Source: Citricoccus sp. SGAir0253 (GTDB lineage: Bacteria > Actinomycetota > Actinomycetes > Actinomycetales > Micrococcaceae). From it: a stretch of DNA of 64,000 nucleotides. Below the pieces are notes generated by a model that worked only from the letters and a program-made list of their open reading frames with translations, ran no database searches and had not been told where the DNA came from. A program made the position numbers and the translations under genes. The stretch spans positions 1,302,001 through 1,366,000 of the forward strand of contig NZ_CP039424.1 of NCBI RefSeq assembly GCF_005877055.1, read 5' to 3'. Numbering within the stretch: position 1 is the first letter of the stretch; the number at the start of each line of letters is the position of its first letter. Below, piece by piece: positions 27,675 through 37,474 of this stretch.

Positions 27675-28835
27675 TCAGGCGGTCGGCAGGTGCCGCTCGT
27701 CGGGTCCGTCGTAGGCGGCCAGGGGCCGGATGAGCGAGTTGTCGGCCCGCTGCTCCATGACGTGGGCGGTCCAGCCGGTCACGCGCGCGGCGATGAACAG
27801 CGGCGTGAACAGCTCGGTGTCGAAGCCCATGAGGTGGTAGGTGGGTCCAGCGGGGTAGTCGAGGTTGGGCTTGATCGCCTTGGCCTCGTCCATCGCCTGC
27901 TCCAGGCCGTTGTACAGCCCCAGGATCTCGTGCCGGCCGAAGTACTCGATCATCGCGTCGAGGGCCTTCTTCATGGTGGGCACCCGGGAGTCGCCGTGCT
28001 TGTAGACGCGGTGCCCGAAGCCCATGACCTTCCTCTTCTGGGCCAGGGCCTGTTCCATCCAGGCCTTGGCGCGGGCCTTGGCCTCCTCCTGCGACTCCTC
28101 CGGGCGGATCCCGATCTCGTCGAAGGTGTGCATGACGGCCTCGTTGGCCCCGCCGTGCAGGGGCCCCTTGAGCGCCCCGATGGCCCCGGTCACGGCCGAG
28201 TGCAGGTCGGACAGGGTGGAGGTGATGACCCGCGCCGTGAAGGTCGAGGCGTTGAAGGAGTGCTCGGCGTAGAGGATCATCGAGACCCGGAACGCGTCCA
28301 CGACCTCCTCGGCGGCCTCCTCGCCGAAGGTCATCCACAGGAAGTTGTGCGAGTAGTCCAGGTCGTCCCGCGGGGCGACGGGCTCGGTGGGCCCGCCGGC
28401 CGTGCGGCGGCGCTGCTCGTAGGCGACGACGGCGGGCAGCTGGGCGAACAGGGTCGTCGCCTTCTCCATCTCGGCCTCCGGTGAGGAGTCCTCCGCCAGC
28501 GGGTGCTGGGCGCCGAGGATGGACACGGCCGTGCGGACGGAGTCCATGGGGTGGCACGTGACCGGCAGGGCGTCGAGGGCGGCCTTGACGTGGGGGTCCA
28601 GCGCGCGGTTCGCCCGCTCGTGCGCGGTGAACGCGGCCAGCTGCTCGTCGGTGGGCAGCTCGCCGTTCCACAGCAGGTGGGCCACGGCCTCGAAGGGCTG
28701 CGCGGCGGCGAGTTCCTGGACCGGGTAACCCCGGTAGAGCAGCGAGTTGGTCTCCGGGTTGACCTTCGAGATGGCGGTGTAGTCGGCCACCACCCCGGCC
28801 AGCCCCTTCTTGATGTCGTTCTGCGTCTCGGTCAT
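27675..28835 (-). CDS. prpC: 2-Methylcitrate synthase
   Basis: Condenses propionyl-CoA with oxaloacetate to 2-methylcitrate. Citrate synthase family: LHGGANEAVM, the catalytic-His segment MGFGHRVYK, and the Asp-region segment SRVPTMKKALD are present. At 386 residues it has the short form seen in methylcitrate synthases, and its place after prpD and prpB settles the role. ATG 28835 has AAAGGA upstream. Last gene of the gntR-prpD-prpB-prpC transcript. Some citrate synthase activity is possible. Confidence 0.95.
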   Translation of the reverse strand: MTETQNDIKKGLAGVVADYTAISKVNPETNSLLYRGYPVQELAAAQPFEAVAHLLWNGELPTDEQLAAFTAHERANRALDPHVKAALDALPVTCHPMDSVRTAVSILGAQHPLAEDSSPEAEMEKATTLFAQLPAVVAYEQRRRTAGGPTEPVAPRDDLDYSHNFLWMTFGEEAAEEVVDAFRVSMILYAEHSFNASTFTARVITSTLSDLHSAVTGAIGALKGPLHGGANEAVMHTFDEIGIRPEESQEEAKARAKAWMEQALAQKRKVMGFGHRVYKHGDSRVPTMKKALDAMIEYFGRHEILGLYNGLEQAMDEAKAIKPNLDYPAGPTYHLMGFDTELFTPLFIAARVTGWTAHVMEQRADNSLIRPLAAYDGPDERHLPTA

Positions 28836-28858
28836 GACGGGTCCTTTCGGGGACGGGT

Positions 28859-29806
28859 TCATCCGGCGTCCGTGCCGCCGGCGGTGCGGTGGTCCTCGAG
28901 CCCGGGCACCTGGAAGTCGAAGACGCCCGCGTCGAAGCCGTTGTACCCCTCGTAGTCGACGAGGTCGTAGAGCCGTGCCCTCGTGAGCATATGCCCCACG
29001 GACGACTGTTGGGTGCCCTCGGCGCGGATCGTCGCCAGCACCCGCTCCATGGCCCCGAGGGCGGTGCGCAGCAGCGTGACCGGGTAGATCACGAGTGCCA
29101 CGCCGGCCGAGGCGAGCTGGTCCCGGGTGAACAGCTCGGACTTGCCGAACTCGGTCATGTTGGCCAGCACGGGCACGTCCACGGCGGAGCACACGGCCTC
29201 GAACTCGGACAGGTCCTTCAGGGCCTCGGGGAAGACGGCGTCCGCCCCGGCGTCCACGAGGGCCTTGGCCCGGTCCACGGCGGCCCGCAGCCCGCCGGCG
29301 CCCTCGACCCCGCGCACGTCCGTGCGGGCCATGATGAGGAAGTCCCCGTCCCGGCGGGCCCGGGCGGCGGCGGCGATCCGCTGGGTGGCGGTGGACAGGT
29401 CCACCACCGACTTGTTGTCCAGGTGGCCGCACCGCTTGGGGTTGACCTGGTCCTCGAGGTGGCAGCCGGCCACCCCCGCGTTCTCCAGCTCCTGCACGGT
29501 GCGGGCCACGTTCATCGGCTCGCCGAAGCCGGTGTCCGCGTCCACGATGGCCGGCAGGTCGGTGACCCGGGCGATCTGCCCGGCCCGCTGGGCGACCTCC
29601 GTCAGCGTGGTCAGGCCGATGTCCGGCAGGGCCAGCTCGTTGGCCAGCACGGCGCCGGAGACGTAGAGGCCGGAGAAGCCCTGTTCCTCCACGAGCCGGG
29701 CTGAGATGGGGGTGTAGGCGCCGGGGAACTGAACGGCCGCCCCGGGCTGGAGCAGCTCCCGGAGCCGGCGGCGCTTCTGGGCCGCGGTGAGCGAGGAGTA
29801 CAGCAT
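28859..29806 (-). CDS. prpB: 2-Methylisocitrate lyase
   Basis: Splits 2-methylisocitrate into pyruvate and succinate. The isocitrate-lyase-family signature is NPKRCGHLDNK with the catalytic Cys; metal-binding residues are in IVDADTGFGEP and CHLEDQ. 315 residues, normal for PrpB. Its ATG overlaps the prpD stop (ATGA), so translation is coupled. The stop lies 23 bases before prpC. Confidence 0.95.
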   Translation of the reverse strand: MLYSSLTAAQKRRRLRELLQPGAAVQFPGAYTPISARLVEEQGFSGLYVSGAVLANELALPDIGLTTLTEVAQRAGQIARVTDLPAIVDADTGFGEPMNVARTVQELENAGVAGCHLEDQVNPKRCGHLDNKSVVDLSTATQRIAAAARARRDGDFLIMARTDVRGVEGAGGLRAAVDRAKALVDAGADAVFPEALKDLSEFEAVCSAVDVPVLANMTEFGKSELFTRDQLASAGVALVIYPVTLLRTALGAMERVLATIRAEGTQQSSVGHMLTRARLYDLVDYEGYNGFDAGVFDFQVPGLEDHRTAGGTDAG

Positions 29807-31323
29807 CAGAACAGTCCCTCCGGCGCGGCGGCGAGGTCGACGACGCCGTCGGCGGCGGTGATGTTGAGCTGGTCCAGCTCCCCGGCGCCGAGCGAGGCGG
29901 TGCGCTGGGCGGCGTCGAGGAACCGCTCGATCTCGGCGGGTGCCACCAGGCCCTCGGCCAGGGTGCGGAACTTGCCGATGTACTGCTCGCGGCCGAACGG
30001 GCGGGCGCCCAACGGGTGGGCGTCGGCCACGGCGATCTCGTCGCGGACCACGGTGCCGTCCGCCAGGGTGATCTCCACGGCGCCGCCGAAGGCCTTCTCG
30101 GCCAGGTCCAGCGAGTGGTAGCGGCGCGTCCACTCGGGGTCCTCGGTGGTGGTCACCTTGTGCCACAGCTCCACGGTGTCCGGGCGCGCCGCGCGCTCGG
30201 GGGCGTAGGAGTCCACGTGGTGCCACGCGCCGTCCTGCAGGGCGACGGTGAAGATGTACGGGATCGAGTGGTCCAGCGTCTCGCGCGAGGCCCGCGGGTC
30301 GTACTTCTGCGGGTCGTTCGCCCCGGAGCCGATGACGTAGTGCGTGTGGTGGGAGGTCCGGATCAGCACCGACTCCACGTTCGCCGGGTCCGTGGTCTCG
30401 GGGTGCTCGCGGTGCAGCCGGCGGGCCAGGTCGATCCAGGCCTGCGCCTGGTACTCGGCCGAGTGCTCCTTGGTGTAGGTGTCCAGGATGGCGCGCTTGG
30501 GCTCCCCGGGGGCCGGCAGCGGCACCGCGTAGCGGGCCTCGGGCCCGTCGAGCAGCCAGGCGATGACCCCGTCCTCGCCCTCGTAGATCGGCACGGGAGA
30601 GGTCTGGCCGCGCATCGCGCGGTCGGCGGCCTCGACGGCCATCTTGCCGGCGAAGGCCGGGGCGTGGGCCTTCCACGTGGAGATCTCGCCCTTGCGGGAC
30701 TGCCGGGTGGCCGTCGTCGTGTGGAGGCCCTGGCCGATCGCCTGGAAGATGGTCTCGGTGTCCAGGCCGAGCAGCGTGCCGATGCCGGCCGCCGCGGAGG
30801 GACCGAGGTGGGCCACGTGGTCGATCTTGTGCTTGTGCAGGCAGATGGCCTTGACCAGGTCCACCTGCAGCTCGTAGCCGGTGGCGATGCCGCGCACCAG
30901 GTCCGCGCCGGTGGAGCCGCGGTGCTGGGCCACGGCGAGGATGGCCGGGATGTTGTCCCCCGGGTGGGAGTACTCCGCGGCCAGGAACGTGTCGTGGTAG
31001 TCCAGCTCGCGCACCGCCACGCCGTTGGCCCACGCCGCCCACTCGGGCGAGACCCTCTCGGTGATGCCGAAGACGGAGGCGCCCGCGCCGCCGCGGGACG
31101 GGGCATGGGCCAGCGCCTGGGCGCGGGCGGCGATGATCGGGCCGCGGTTGAGCGAGGCCACGGCCACGGAGGCGTTGTCGATGATCCGGTTGATGACCAT
31201 CTCCTCGACCTCGGGCTCGACGGCGACCGGGTCGGTGGCGACCTCGGCCATCCTCCAGGCCAGCTGCTCCTGCCGGGGCAGGTTCTCCTCGGAACGGTAG
31301 ACGCGGACGTCGTGGGTGATCAT
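29806..31323 (-). CDS. prpD: 2-Methylcitrate dehydratase
   Basis: Dehydrates 2-methylcitrate to 2-methyl-cis-aconitate. MmgE/PrpD family, with [26 protein letters not shown]-like [20 protein letters not shown] and [20 protein letters not shown]. 505 residues, full length. Presence of prpD and absence of acnD/prpF here implies the PrpD version of the pathway, with hydration done by an aconitase encoded elsewhere. Start overlaps the gntR stop by 4 bases, and its own stop overlaps the prpB start. Confidence 0.95.
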   Translation of the reverse strand: MITHDVRVYRSEENLPRQEQLAWRMAEVATDPVAVEPEVEEMVINRIIDNASVAVASLNRGPIIAARAQALAHAPSRGGAGASVFGITERVSPEWAAWANGVAVRELDYHDTFLAAEYSHPGDNIPAILAVAQHRGSTGADLVRGIATGYELQVDLVKAICLHKHKIDHVAHLGPSAAAGIGTLLGLDTETIFQAIGQGLHTTTATRQSRKGEISTWKAHAPAFAGKMAVEAADRAMRGQTSPVPIYEGEDGVIAWLLDGPEARYAVPLPAPGEPKRAILDTYTKEHSAEYQAQAWIDLARRLHREHPETTDPANVESVLIRTSHHTHYVIGSGANDPQKYDPRASRETLDHSIPYIFTVALQDGAWHHVDSYAPERAARPDTVELWHKVTTTEDPEWTRRYHSLDLAEKAFGGAVEITLADGTVVRDEIAVADAHPLGARPFGREQYIGKFRTLAEGLVAPAEIERFLDAAQRTASLGAGELDQLNITAADGVVDLAAAPEGLF

Positions 31324-32006
31324 GGGGTCCTCTCGGGGGTTGGGCTCGGGGGTGTCGCGGTGGTCGGCGCCGGGTGGTCCCGGTGGGACTGCAGGTGGGC
31401 CAGGGCGTGCTGCAGGTGCACGGTGGTGGCGGCGCCGGCGAGCTCGGGGTTGCCGGCGGCCACCGCGCGGGCGATCTCCGCGTGCTCGGTGGCGGAGGCG
31501 GCGAGCCGGTCGGGGTCGTTGCGCGAGAACCGGCGCAGCCGGGCCAGGTGCACGCGCAGTCCCCGCAGGTTCTGCGCCAGGTAGGGGTTGACGCAGGCCT
31601 GGTCGACGGCGGCGTCCAGCTCCGCCGTCAGCCCGTAGTACCCGGCGGGGTCCTCGCCCGCACGCAGCGGGGCGACGGCGGCCTCGAAGCGCTCCGCCAG
31701 GACGGAGAACTCCCCGGCCTCGGCGTGCTCCGCCGCCCGCCGGACGGCCAGGCCCTCCAGGACGGTCCGCAGGTCGAAGAGCTGGCCGGCCTCCGCGAGG
31801 GAGACCTCGGTGACGACCACGCCGCGGCCCTGGGCCGGCGCGGCCAGTCCCTCCGCGACGAGCCGGCCGATGGCCTCGCGCAGCGGCGTGCGCGAGAGCC
31901 CGAGGCGCTCGGACTGCTCCACCTCGCCGAGCACGGCTCCCGGCGGCAGGTCGCCGTCGACGATGTCCTGCCGCAGGGAACGGTAGGCACGTTCGCTGGC
32001 TCGCAC
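31320..32006 (-). CDS. GntR-family regulator (FadR group), likely controls prp genes
   Basis: Winged-helix N-terminus (about residues 5-70) with the HTH segment [21 protein letters not shown], and an all-helical FCD-type effector domain (about 80-215). Effector is likely an acyl-CoA or organic acid such as methylcitrate; that is inference. The GTG start at 32006 is 9 bases from TATACG (-10, reverse of 32015-32020), so the message is leaderless. The GTATAC operator candidate covers this -10, which fits autorepression. First gene of the prpDBC transcript, overlapping prpD by 4 bases. 228 residues. Confidence 0.88.
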   Translation of the reverse strand: MRASERAYRSLRQDIVDGDLPPGAVLGEVEQSERLGLSRTPLREAIGRLVAEGLAAPAQGRGVVVTEVSLAEAGQLFDLRTVLEGLAVRRAAEHAEAGEFSVLAERFEAAVAPLRAGEDPAGYYGLTAELDAAVDQACVNPYLAQNLRGLRVHLARLRRFSRNDPDRLAASATEHAEIARAVAAGNPELAGAATTVHLQHALAHLQSHRDHPAPTTATPPSPTPERTP

Positions 32007-32014
32007 CCCCTCAG

Positions 32015-32024
32015 CGTATACACA
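32015..32024. promoter_or_regulatory. GntR operator candidate 1, on gntR-prpDBC promoter
   Basis: CGTATACACA at 32015-32024 holds the palindrome GTATAC. Read on the minus strand it includes TATACG, the likely -10 of the gntR operon. A second, near-identical site is at 32089-32098. Confidence 0.6.
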
Positions 32025-32088
32025 AATCGCCCGGAACGGCCAGAGTGCCTCGCTCTCGGCGCGAGATCCGGCGCGCTGGGGCCATTTC

Positions 32089-32098
32089 CGTATACAAA
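32089..32098. promoter_or_regulatory. GntR operator candidate 2, upstream of prpE promoter
   Basis: CGTATACAAA at 32089-32098 matches site 1 in 9 of 10 bases (CGTATACAcA). It ends a few bases before the -35 of the prpE promoter. Such paired sites are typical for divergent GntR-controlled genes. Confidence 0.6.
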
Positions 32099-32101
32099 CA
32101 C

Positions 32102-32131
32102 TGGACGCCGGTGTGATCCACGTCCTACCGT
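32102..32131 (+). promoter_or_regulatory. prpE promoter, leaderless
   Basis: TGGACG (32102-32107) and TACCGT (32126-32131), 18-base spacer, with the prpE ATG only 6 bases after the -10. The transcript would begin at or next to the start codon. Confidence 0.5.
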
Positions 32132-32137
32132 GGCCCC

Positions 32138-34087
32138 ATGACGCCAGACGCCGACGCTCCCCCCGCGACCCCGACCGGTTACGAGGCGGTCTACCGCCAG
32201 TCCCTCGAGGACCCCGAGGCCTTCTGGCTCCGGGCCGCCGGGGCCGTGGAGTGGACCGCGGCGCCCACCCGCGCCCTGGACGACTCCGCCGCCCCGCTGT
32301 ACCGCTGGTTCCCCGACGGCCGGCTCAACACCGCGGTGAACTGCCTGGACCGGCACGTGGCCGCCGGCCACGGCGGGCGCACCGCGATCGTCTACGACTC
32401 CGCGGTGCTCGGGACCGTGGAGCACATCAGCTACGCCGAGCTGACCGACCGCGTGGCCCGCTTCGCCGGGGTGCTGCGGGACCTCGGGGTCGGCGCGGGG
32501 GACCGCGTGGTGGTCTACCTGCCCATGACCCCCGACGCGCCCGTGGCCATGCTGGCCTGCGCCCGGCTGGGCGCGGTGCACTCCGTGGTCTTCGGCGGCT
32601 TCGCCCCGCGGGAGCTGGCCGCGCGCATCGACGATGCCCGGCCGAAGGTGGTCGTCACCTCCTCGGGCGGCATCGAGCCCAGCCGCCGGGTCGAGTACCT
32701 GCCCGCCGTGGCCGAGGCCCTGGGACTGGCCCGGCACCGGGTGGACGCCGTCGTCGCCCGCCACCGGGACGGCTTCGCGACCACGCTGGCGGACGTCGCG
32801 CCCGCCGCGGGGGACGGCACGGGGCCGCGCTGGCTGGACTGGGACGAGGCGGTGGCCGACGCCGCGCCGGCGGCGCCCGTCGACGTGGCGGCGACCGACC
32901 CGCTGTACATCCTCTACACCTCCGGGACCACGGGCTCGCCCAAGGGCGTGGTGCGGGACCACGGCGGCCACGCGGTCGCCCTGGCCTGGACCATGGCGAA
33001 CGTCTACGACGTCGGCCCCGGCCAGGTGATGTTCACGGCCTCGGACGTGGGCTGGGTCGTGGGGCACTCCTACATCGTGTACGCGCCCCTGCTGGTGGGG
33101 GCCACCACCGTGCTCTACGAGGGCAAGCCCGTGGGCACGCCGGACGCCGGCGCGTTCTGGCGGGTGGCCGCCCAGCACGGCGTGCGGTCCCTGTTCACCG
33201 CCCCGACCGCCCTGCGCGCCATCCGCAAGGTGGACCCGGACGGCGAGCTGGCCCGCCGGCACGACCTCTCCGGGCTCCGGGCGCTGTTCGCCGCCGGCGA
33301 GCGCCTGGACCCGGAGACCCAGCGCTGGATCGGGGAGCTGCTCGGGGTGCCCGTCATCGACAACTGGTGGCAGACCGAGACGGGCTGGCCGATCGGGGCC
33401 AACCCGGTGGGCCTGGAGCCGTTGCCCGTGAAGACCGGGTCCTGCACGCGGCCCTCGCCCGGCTACGACGTGCGGATCCTGGACGGCTCGGGCCGACCGG
33501 TGCCCGCGGGCACCGAGGGCAACATCTGCCTGCGCCTGCCGCTGCCGCCGGGCACGCTGGCCACGCTGTGGGGGGACGACCAGCGGTTCATCGACTCCTA
33601 CCTCCGGGCCTTCGAGGGCCACTACGCCACCGGGGACTCCGGGCTGGTGGACGAGGACGGCTACCTGTTCGTCATGGGGCGGACGGACGACGTCATCAAC
33701 GTGGCCGGGCACCGGCTCTCCACTGGCGCGCTCGAGCAGGCGCTCGCGGCTCACCCGGCGGTGGCCGAGTGCGCCGTGATCGGGCTGGCGGACCCGCTCA
33801 AGGGCCAGCGGGCCGCCGGCTACGTCGTGCTGAAGTCCGGAGTGGGGCTGCCCGCCGGCGGGGAGGAGGCCCTGCTCGACGAGTTGCGCGCCACCGTGCG
33901 GCGCACGATCGGCCCGGTCGCGGACTTCCGGCAGGTGGCCGTCGTCGAGGCGCTGCCGAAGACCCGCTCCGGGAAGATCCTGCGCAAGACCATGCGGCAG
34001 ATCGCCGACGGCGAGGACTACGTGGTGCCCTCCACGATCGAGGACCGCTCGGTGCTGGAGCGGATCGCGGAGCAGCTGCGGGGCTGA
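32138..34087 (+). CDS. prpE: Propionyl-CoA synthetase (acyl-CoA synthetase family)
   Basis: Activates propionate with ATP and CoA. The adenylate-forming signature YTSGTTGSPKGVV is near residue 260; DNWWQTETG, the hinge-region YATGDSG and GRTDDVINVAGHRLSTG, and the C-terminal PKTRSGKILRK with Lys613 (site of regulatory acetylation in the family) are present. PrpE is preferred over acetyl-CoA synthetase because it opens with the ACS/PrpE type YEAVYRQSLEDPEAFW and is divergent from the prp regulator. 649 residues. Leaderless start. Confidence 0.92.
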   Translation: MTPDADAPPATPTGYEAVYRQSLEDPEAFWLRAAGAVEWTAAPTRALDDSAAPLYRWFPDGRLNTAVNCLDRHVAAGHGGRTAIVYDSAVLGTVEHISYAELTDRVARFAGVLRDLGVGAGDRVVVYLPMTPDAPVAMLACARLGAVHSVVFGGFAPRELAARIDDARPKVVVTSSGGIEPSRRVEYLPAVAEALGLARHRVDAVVARHRDGFATTLADVAPAAGDGTGPRWLDWDEAVADAAPAAPVDVAATDPLYILYTSGTTGSPKGVVRDHGGHAVALAWTMANVYDVGPGQVMFTASDVGWVVGHSYIVYAPLLVGATTVLYEGKPVGTPDAGAFWRVAAQHGVRSLFTAPTALRAIRKVDPDGELARRHDLSGLRALFAAGERLDPETQRWIGELLGVPVIDNWWQTETGWPIGANPVGLEPLPVKTGSCTRPSPGYDVRILDGSGRPVPAGTEGNICLRLPLPPGTLATLWGDDQRFIDSYLRAFEGHYATGDSGLVDEDGYLFVMGRTDDVINVAGHRLSTGALEQALAAHPAVAECAVIGLADPLKGQRAAGYVVLKSGVGLPAGGEEALLDELRATVRRTIGPVADFRQVAVVEALPKTRSGKILRKTMRQIADGEDYVVPSTIEDRSVLERIAEQLRG

Positions 34088-34174
34088 GGCCGGCCGGGGG
34101 ACGCCGGCAGGGCGCCGGCGGACCGCCGGGGCCCGGGCATGGCCGCTCCCCGGCGGCCGTGCCACACTGCGGGG

Positions 34175-34861
34175 ATGACGAGGACGCAGATCGTGCTGGT
34201 GCCCGGGTTCTGGCTCGGCCCGTGGGCCTGGGACGAGGTGGTCCCGCGGCTGGCGGGGCCGGGGGTCGAGGTGCTCACGCCCGAGCTGCCGGGCCACCCC
34301 GCCCCGGCCGGCCCCCAGGACCGGGCCGATGCCCTCCACGCCGCGCTGGACCCGGACGCCGACCGCCGCGTGCTGGTGCTGCACAGCGGGGCGGCGGTGT
34401 CCGGCACCCTGCTGATCGACCAGCACCCCCTCCTGGTGGACCACGTGGTCTGGGTGGACACCGCGCCGGTGGCGGACGGGCACGCCCTGGACGCCGACTT
34501 CAGCGGGGAGTGGTACCGGCTCGAGGACGCGTGGGAGGAGGAACGGCAGATGGGCTCGTTCCGGGACCTCACGGACGAGCAGCTGGCCACCTTCCGCGAG
34601 CGCGCGATCCCCGAGCCGGGGGCCGTGGTCGCCACGCCGGTGCGGCTGCGGGACGACCGCCGGCACGAGGTGCCCTCCACGCTGGTCTGCTGCCAGTTCG
34701 GGGCCCAGGACTACCGGGCGTACGCCGAGCGGGGCGCCCCCTTCCTGGCGGCCCTGCCGGACTACCGCCACCTGCGGCTCGTGGACCTGCCGACGGGCCA
34801 CTGGCCGATGTGGTCCCGGCCGGCCGAGCTGGCGCGGCTCATCGCCGCGGCCGTCGGCTGA
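34175..34861 (+). CDS. Alpha/beta hydrolase, substrate unknown
   Basis: Hydrolase fold with the oxyanion segment VLVPGFWLGPWAWDEV at the N-terminus, a nucleophile elbow LHSGAAVSG (Ser about residue 70, lacking the usual G-x-S-x-G), and a C-terminal catalytic-His segment PTGHWPMWSRP. 228 residues from ATG 34175; an in-frame ATG at 34139 would add 12 residues without clear support. It follows prpE by 87 bases on the same strand, but no metabolic link can be shown. Confidence 0.8.
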   Translation: MTRTQIVLVPGFWLGPWAWDEVVPRLAGPGVEVLTPELPGHPAPAGPQDRADALHAALDPDADRRVLVLHSGAAVSGTLLIDQHPLLVDHVVWVDTAPVADGHALDADFSGEWYRLEDAWEEERQMGSFRDLTDEQLATFRERAIPEPGAVVATPVRLRDDRRHEVPSTLVCCQFGAQDYRAYAERGAPFLAALPDYRHLRLVDLPTGHWPMWSRPAELARLIAAAVG

Positions 34862-34919
34862 GCGTGCCGGGGGACCAGGCCGCCGGCCGAGCGGGCGGCC
34901 CGGCGGGTCCGACCGTGCC

Positions 34920-35684
34920 TCAGGCGCCGGCGCCCCCGGTCCATCGGTACTCGTTCTCCGGCCGTCCGGGGGTGCCGTAGCGCGGGGAGCGCTCGACCAT
35001 GCCCACCCGGTACAGGTGCTCCAGGTACCGGCGGGCGGTCACCCGCGAGGTCCCGACGGCGGCCCCCACCTCCCCGGCGCTGAGGGCCGGGCCCACCGGC
35101 CCCGGTGCGCCGTCCGCGCCCGCCCCGGGACCGGCGCCGTGGGCCGTGCGGCGCAGCAGGTCCACGACCGCGTCGAGGGTGCCCTCGGTCAGGCCCTTGG
35201 GCAGCTCCGGGGGGCCGGTGGGCCGGGACCGGGGGAAGGCGCGGTCCACGACGTCCTGGCCGGGCGCCGAGCCGGCACCGGCGAACTCGGCGGCCAGCTC
35301 CCGGAAGGCCCGGACGCGCTCGGCGAACTGGGCGTAGCCGAAGGGCTTGACGAGGTACTGGACCACGCCGAGCGCGACGGCCCGGCGGATGGTGGCCAGC
35401 TCGGTGGAGGCGGTCAGGGCCAGCACCCCGCCGGTGAACCCGGCCGCGCGCATCTGCCGCAGCACGTCCAGGCCGTGCCCGTCCGGCAGGTTCATGTCCA
35501 GCAGGACCATGTCCACGCCGAAGGAACCGGTGCGGCGCAGCCCCTCCGCGAGGAAGCCCAGGGCGTCCCGGGCCGTGGGGGAGACGTGGACGACCTCGAA
35601 CCCGCCGGTGCGGGCCAGGTACTCCCCGTAGGTCTCCGCGGTGACCTGCTCGTCCTCGATCACCAGCACGCGGTACTCACGCAC
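34920..35684 (-). CDS. Response regulator of CitB/DctR type
   Basis: Receiver domain (about 1-120) with IEDEQVTAETYGEYL, phospho-acceptor Asp in MVLLDMNLPDGHGL, the Thr in LALTAST and the Lys in YLVKPFGYAQF. The C-terminal part holds a winged-helix-like segment (SAGEVGAAVGTSRVTARRYLEHL) and ends in EYRWTGG, as in regulators of citrate/C4-dicarboxylate transport. GTG 35684 overlaps the restored kinase stop by 8 bases. 254 residues. In the sequence as given it is also the C-terminal half of one continuous frame with the kinase. Confidence 0.88.
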   Translation of the reverse strand: MREYRVLVIEDEQVTAETYGEYLARTGGFEVVHVSPTARDALGFLAEGLRRTGSFGVDMVLLDMNLPDGHGLDVLRQMRAAGFTGGVLALTASTELATIRRAVALGVVQYLVKPFGYAQFAERVRAFRELAAEFAGAGSAPGQDVVDRAFPRSRPTGPPELPKGLTEGTLDAVVDLLRRTAHGAGPGAGADGAPGPVGPALSAGEVGAAVGTSRVTARRYLEHLYRVGMVERSPRYGTPGRPENEYRWTGGAGA

Positions 35685-37415
35685 GGTCGCCCCCCTCCCG
35701 GCTGGTCGCCGGGCCGGGGCGCAGGGGCAGTTCGACGGTGAACACGGTCCCCGAGTCCTGGACCAGTTCCACGTCCCCCCCAGCCGGCGCGCGGTCTGGC
35801 GCACCAGGGCCAGGCCCACGCCCCGGCCGGCCGGGCCCGCGGGCTTCGTGGACCAGCCGAGCTCGAAGATCCGCTCCCGGTCCTCCCGCGAGGGGCCGGG
35901 CCCGCCGTCGGCCACCTGCAGGACGAGCCAGCCGTCCTCGAGCCGCGCCTCGGCGTCCACCCAGCGGTCCGCGGGGTCCAGCGCGGGGTCGGCGGCGGCG
36001 TCGAGGGCGTTGTCCAGCAGGTTGCCCAGGAGGGTGACGAGGTCGGGGGCGGGGATGCCGGTGGGGGCGTCCACCTCGTTGCGGTGCGCCATGGCCACGC
36101 CGCGCTCGCGGGCCTGGGCGGCCTTGGCCAGCAACAGCGCCTCGAGGGCCGGCTCGGCCTCGGCCGCCGCGGCAGTGCCGGCCCCCGTGCCGGCGGCGTC
36201 GAGCGAGGCCGCGAGCAGCTCGCGCGCCTGCTCGGGCCGGCCGAGCTCCAGCAGGGAGTACAAGGTGTGCAGCCGGTTGGCGTGCTCGTGGGTCTGGGCG
36301 CGCAGGGCGTCCGTCAGGGACCGGGTGGACTCCAGCTCCCGGTTCATCTGCTGGACCTCCGTGCGGTCGTAGAGGGTGACCACGGTGCCGTTGCCGGTGC
36401 TGCCCGTGTTGCCGGTGCTGCCTTCGGTCTCGCGGGTGGCCTGCCCGGTCTCCGGACCGGGTGCCCTCCGGAGGATCCGGCGGCGCCCCGGCCGCGTGGT
36501 GCCGGGGCGGGCGGGGCGCTGGTTGACCACGAGGATCCGCTCGCCGACCGCGTACAGCTCGTCCCGGGCCCGGCGCCCCGAGCGCAGCAGGGCCGTGAGC
36601 GGTCCGGGCAGGCCCAGGGCCGCCACGTGCGGCGGTCGCTCGGGGGCGGCCCCGGCCTCCCCGCCCGGTGGCAGGCCCAGCAGCTCGGCGGCGCGGTCGT
36701 TGTACAGGACGAGGTGGCCCGTGGGGGAGAGCAGGACCATGCCCTCGGAGACGTTGTGCAGGGCCGTGTCCAGCACGGCGAACCGGGCGGCCAGTTCCTC
36801 CGGGCCCAGCCCGTGCGTGGTCCGGGAGATGTAGCGGCCCAGCAGGGCCGCGCCGAGCAGCGCGAGGGCGGCCAGCAGCCCGGTGAGCAGGAGGATGCGC
36901 GGCACCTGGGCGGCCACCGCGATGTCCAGCTCGGGCACGCGCCGCCCCACGCCCACGACGCCGACCACCCGCCCGTCCTCCTCCGGGGACAGCACGGGCG
37001 CGAGCGCGCGCAGCGACAGCCCGGCCGGCCCCGTGGCCACGGTGTCCACGCTCACCCGCCCGGAGAGCACCTCGGTGAGGTCCCCCGGGAAGCGGGTGCC
37101 CTCCAGCGCGGGGTCGCGGTGGGCCACGCGCGTGGCGTCGGTGCCGAAGAAGGTGACCCAGTCGACGTCGGCCTGCACCGGCAGCTCCAGGGTGAGCGGC
37201 TGCAGGGCGGCCGAGGGGTCCTCGGCGACGAAGGCGGCCCGGATGCGGTCCTCGTCCGCGATCAACCGGGCGCCGGCCACCACGTGCTCGCGCTCCAGGG
37301 CGTAGACGGTCTGGCGGGTCTGCAGGTAGCTGACGCCGGTCGCCAGCACGGAGAGGACGAGCAGCCCGGCCAGCTGGGCGACGGCGAGCCGCCGGGCGAT
37401 GCTCCACCGGCGCAT
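35677..37415 (-). CDS. Sensor histidine kinase, CitA/DcuS type, with apparent -1 frameshift
   Basis: Membrane sensor for citrate or C4-dicarboxylates. First transmembrane segment at about residues 12-30, extracytoplasmic PAS-like domain 40-165, second transmembrane segment near 170-190, cytoplasmic PAS (about 215-350), the H-box in RAQTHEHANRLHTLYSLLEL, N-box NLLDNALDAA, and G-boxes ADGGPGPS and GRGVGLALVRQ. At 35775-35781 a run of seven C (G7 on the coding strand) shifts the frame. One extra G would restore [21 protein letters not shown] and a stop at 35677. As given, the frame instead runs through into the response regulator, losing only the last strand of the ATPase domain. Faces dctA. Confidence 0.82.
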
Positions 37416-37426
37416 GCTGACTCCTG

Positions 37427-37454
37427 CCTCGTCCCTCGTCCCTCGTCCCTCGTC
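37427..37454. repeat. 7-bp tandem repeat in 5' leader of kinase gene
   Basis: Four exact copies of CCTCGTC, read GACGAGG on the kinase strand, end 12 bases before the kinase ATG. The purine-rich unit could alter translation start efficiency if its copy number changed. Confidence 0.8.
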
Positions 37455-37474
37455 CGGTCCCATCGTGTGAGCCG

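Noticed and set aside
34139-34174. Upstream ATG for the alpha/beta hydrolase
   Set aside because: The extra residues (MAAPRRPCHTAG) do not look like the family start, and ATG 34175 begins directly before the conserved strand.
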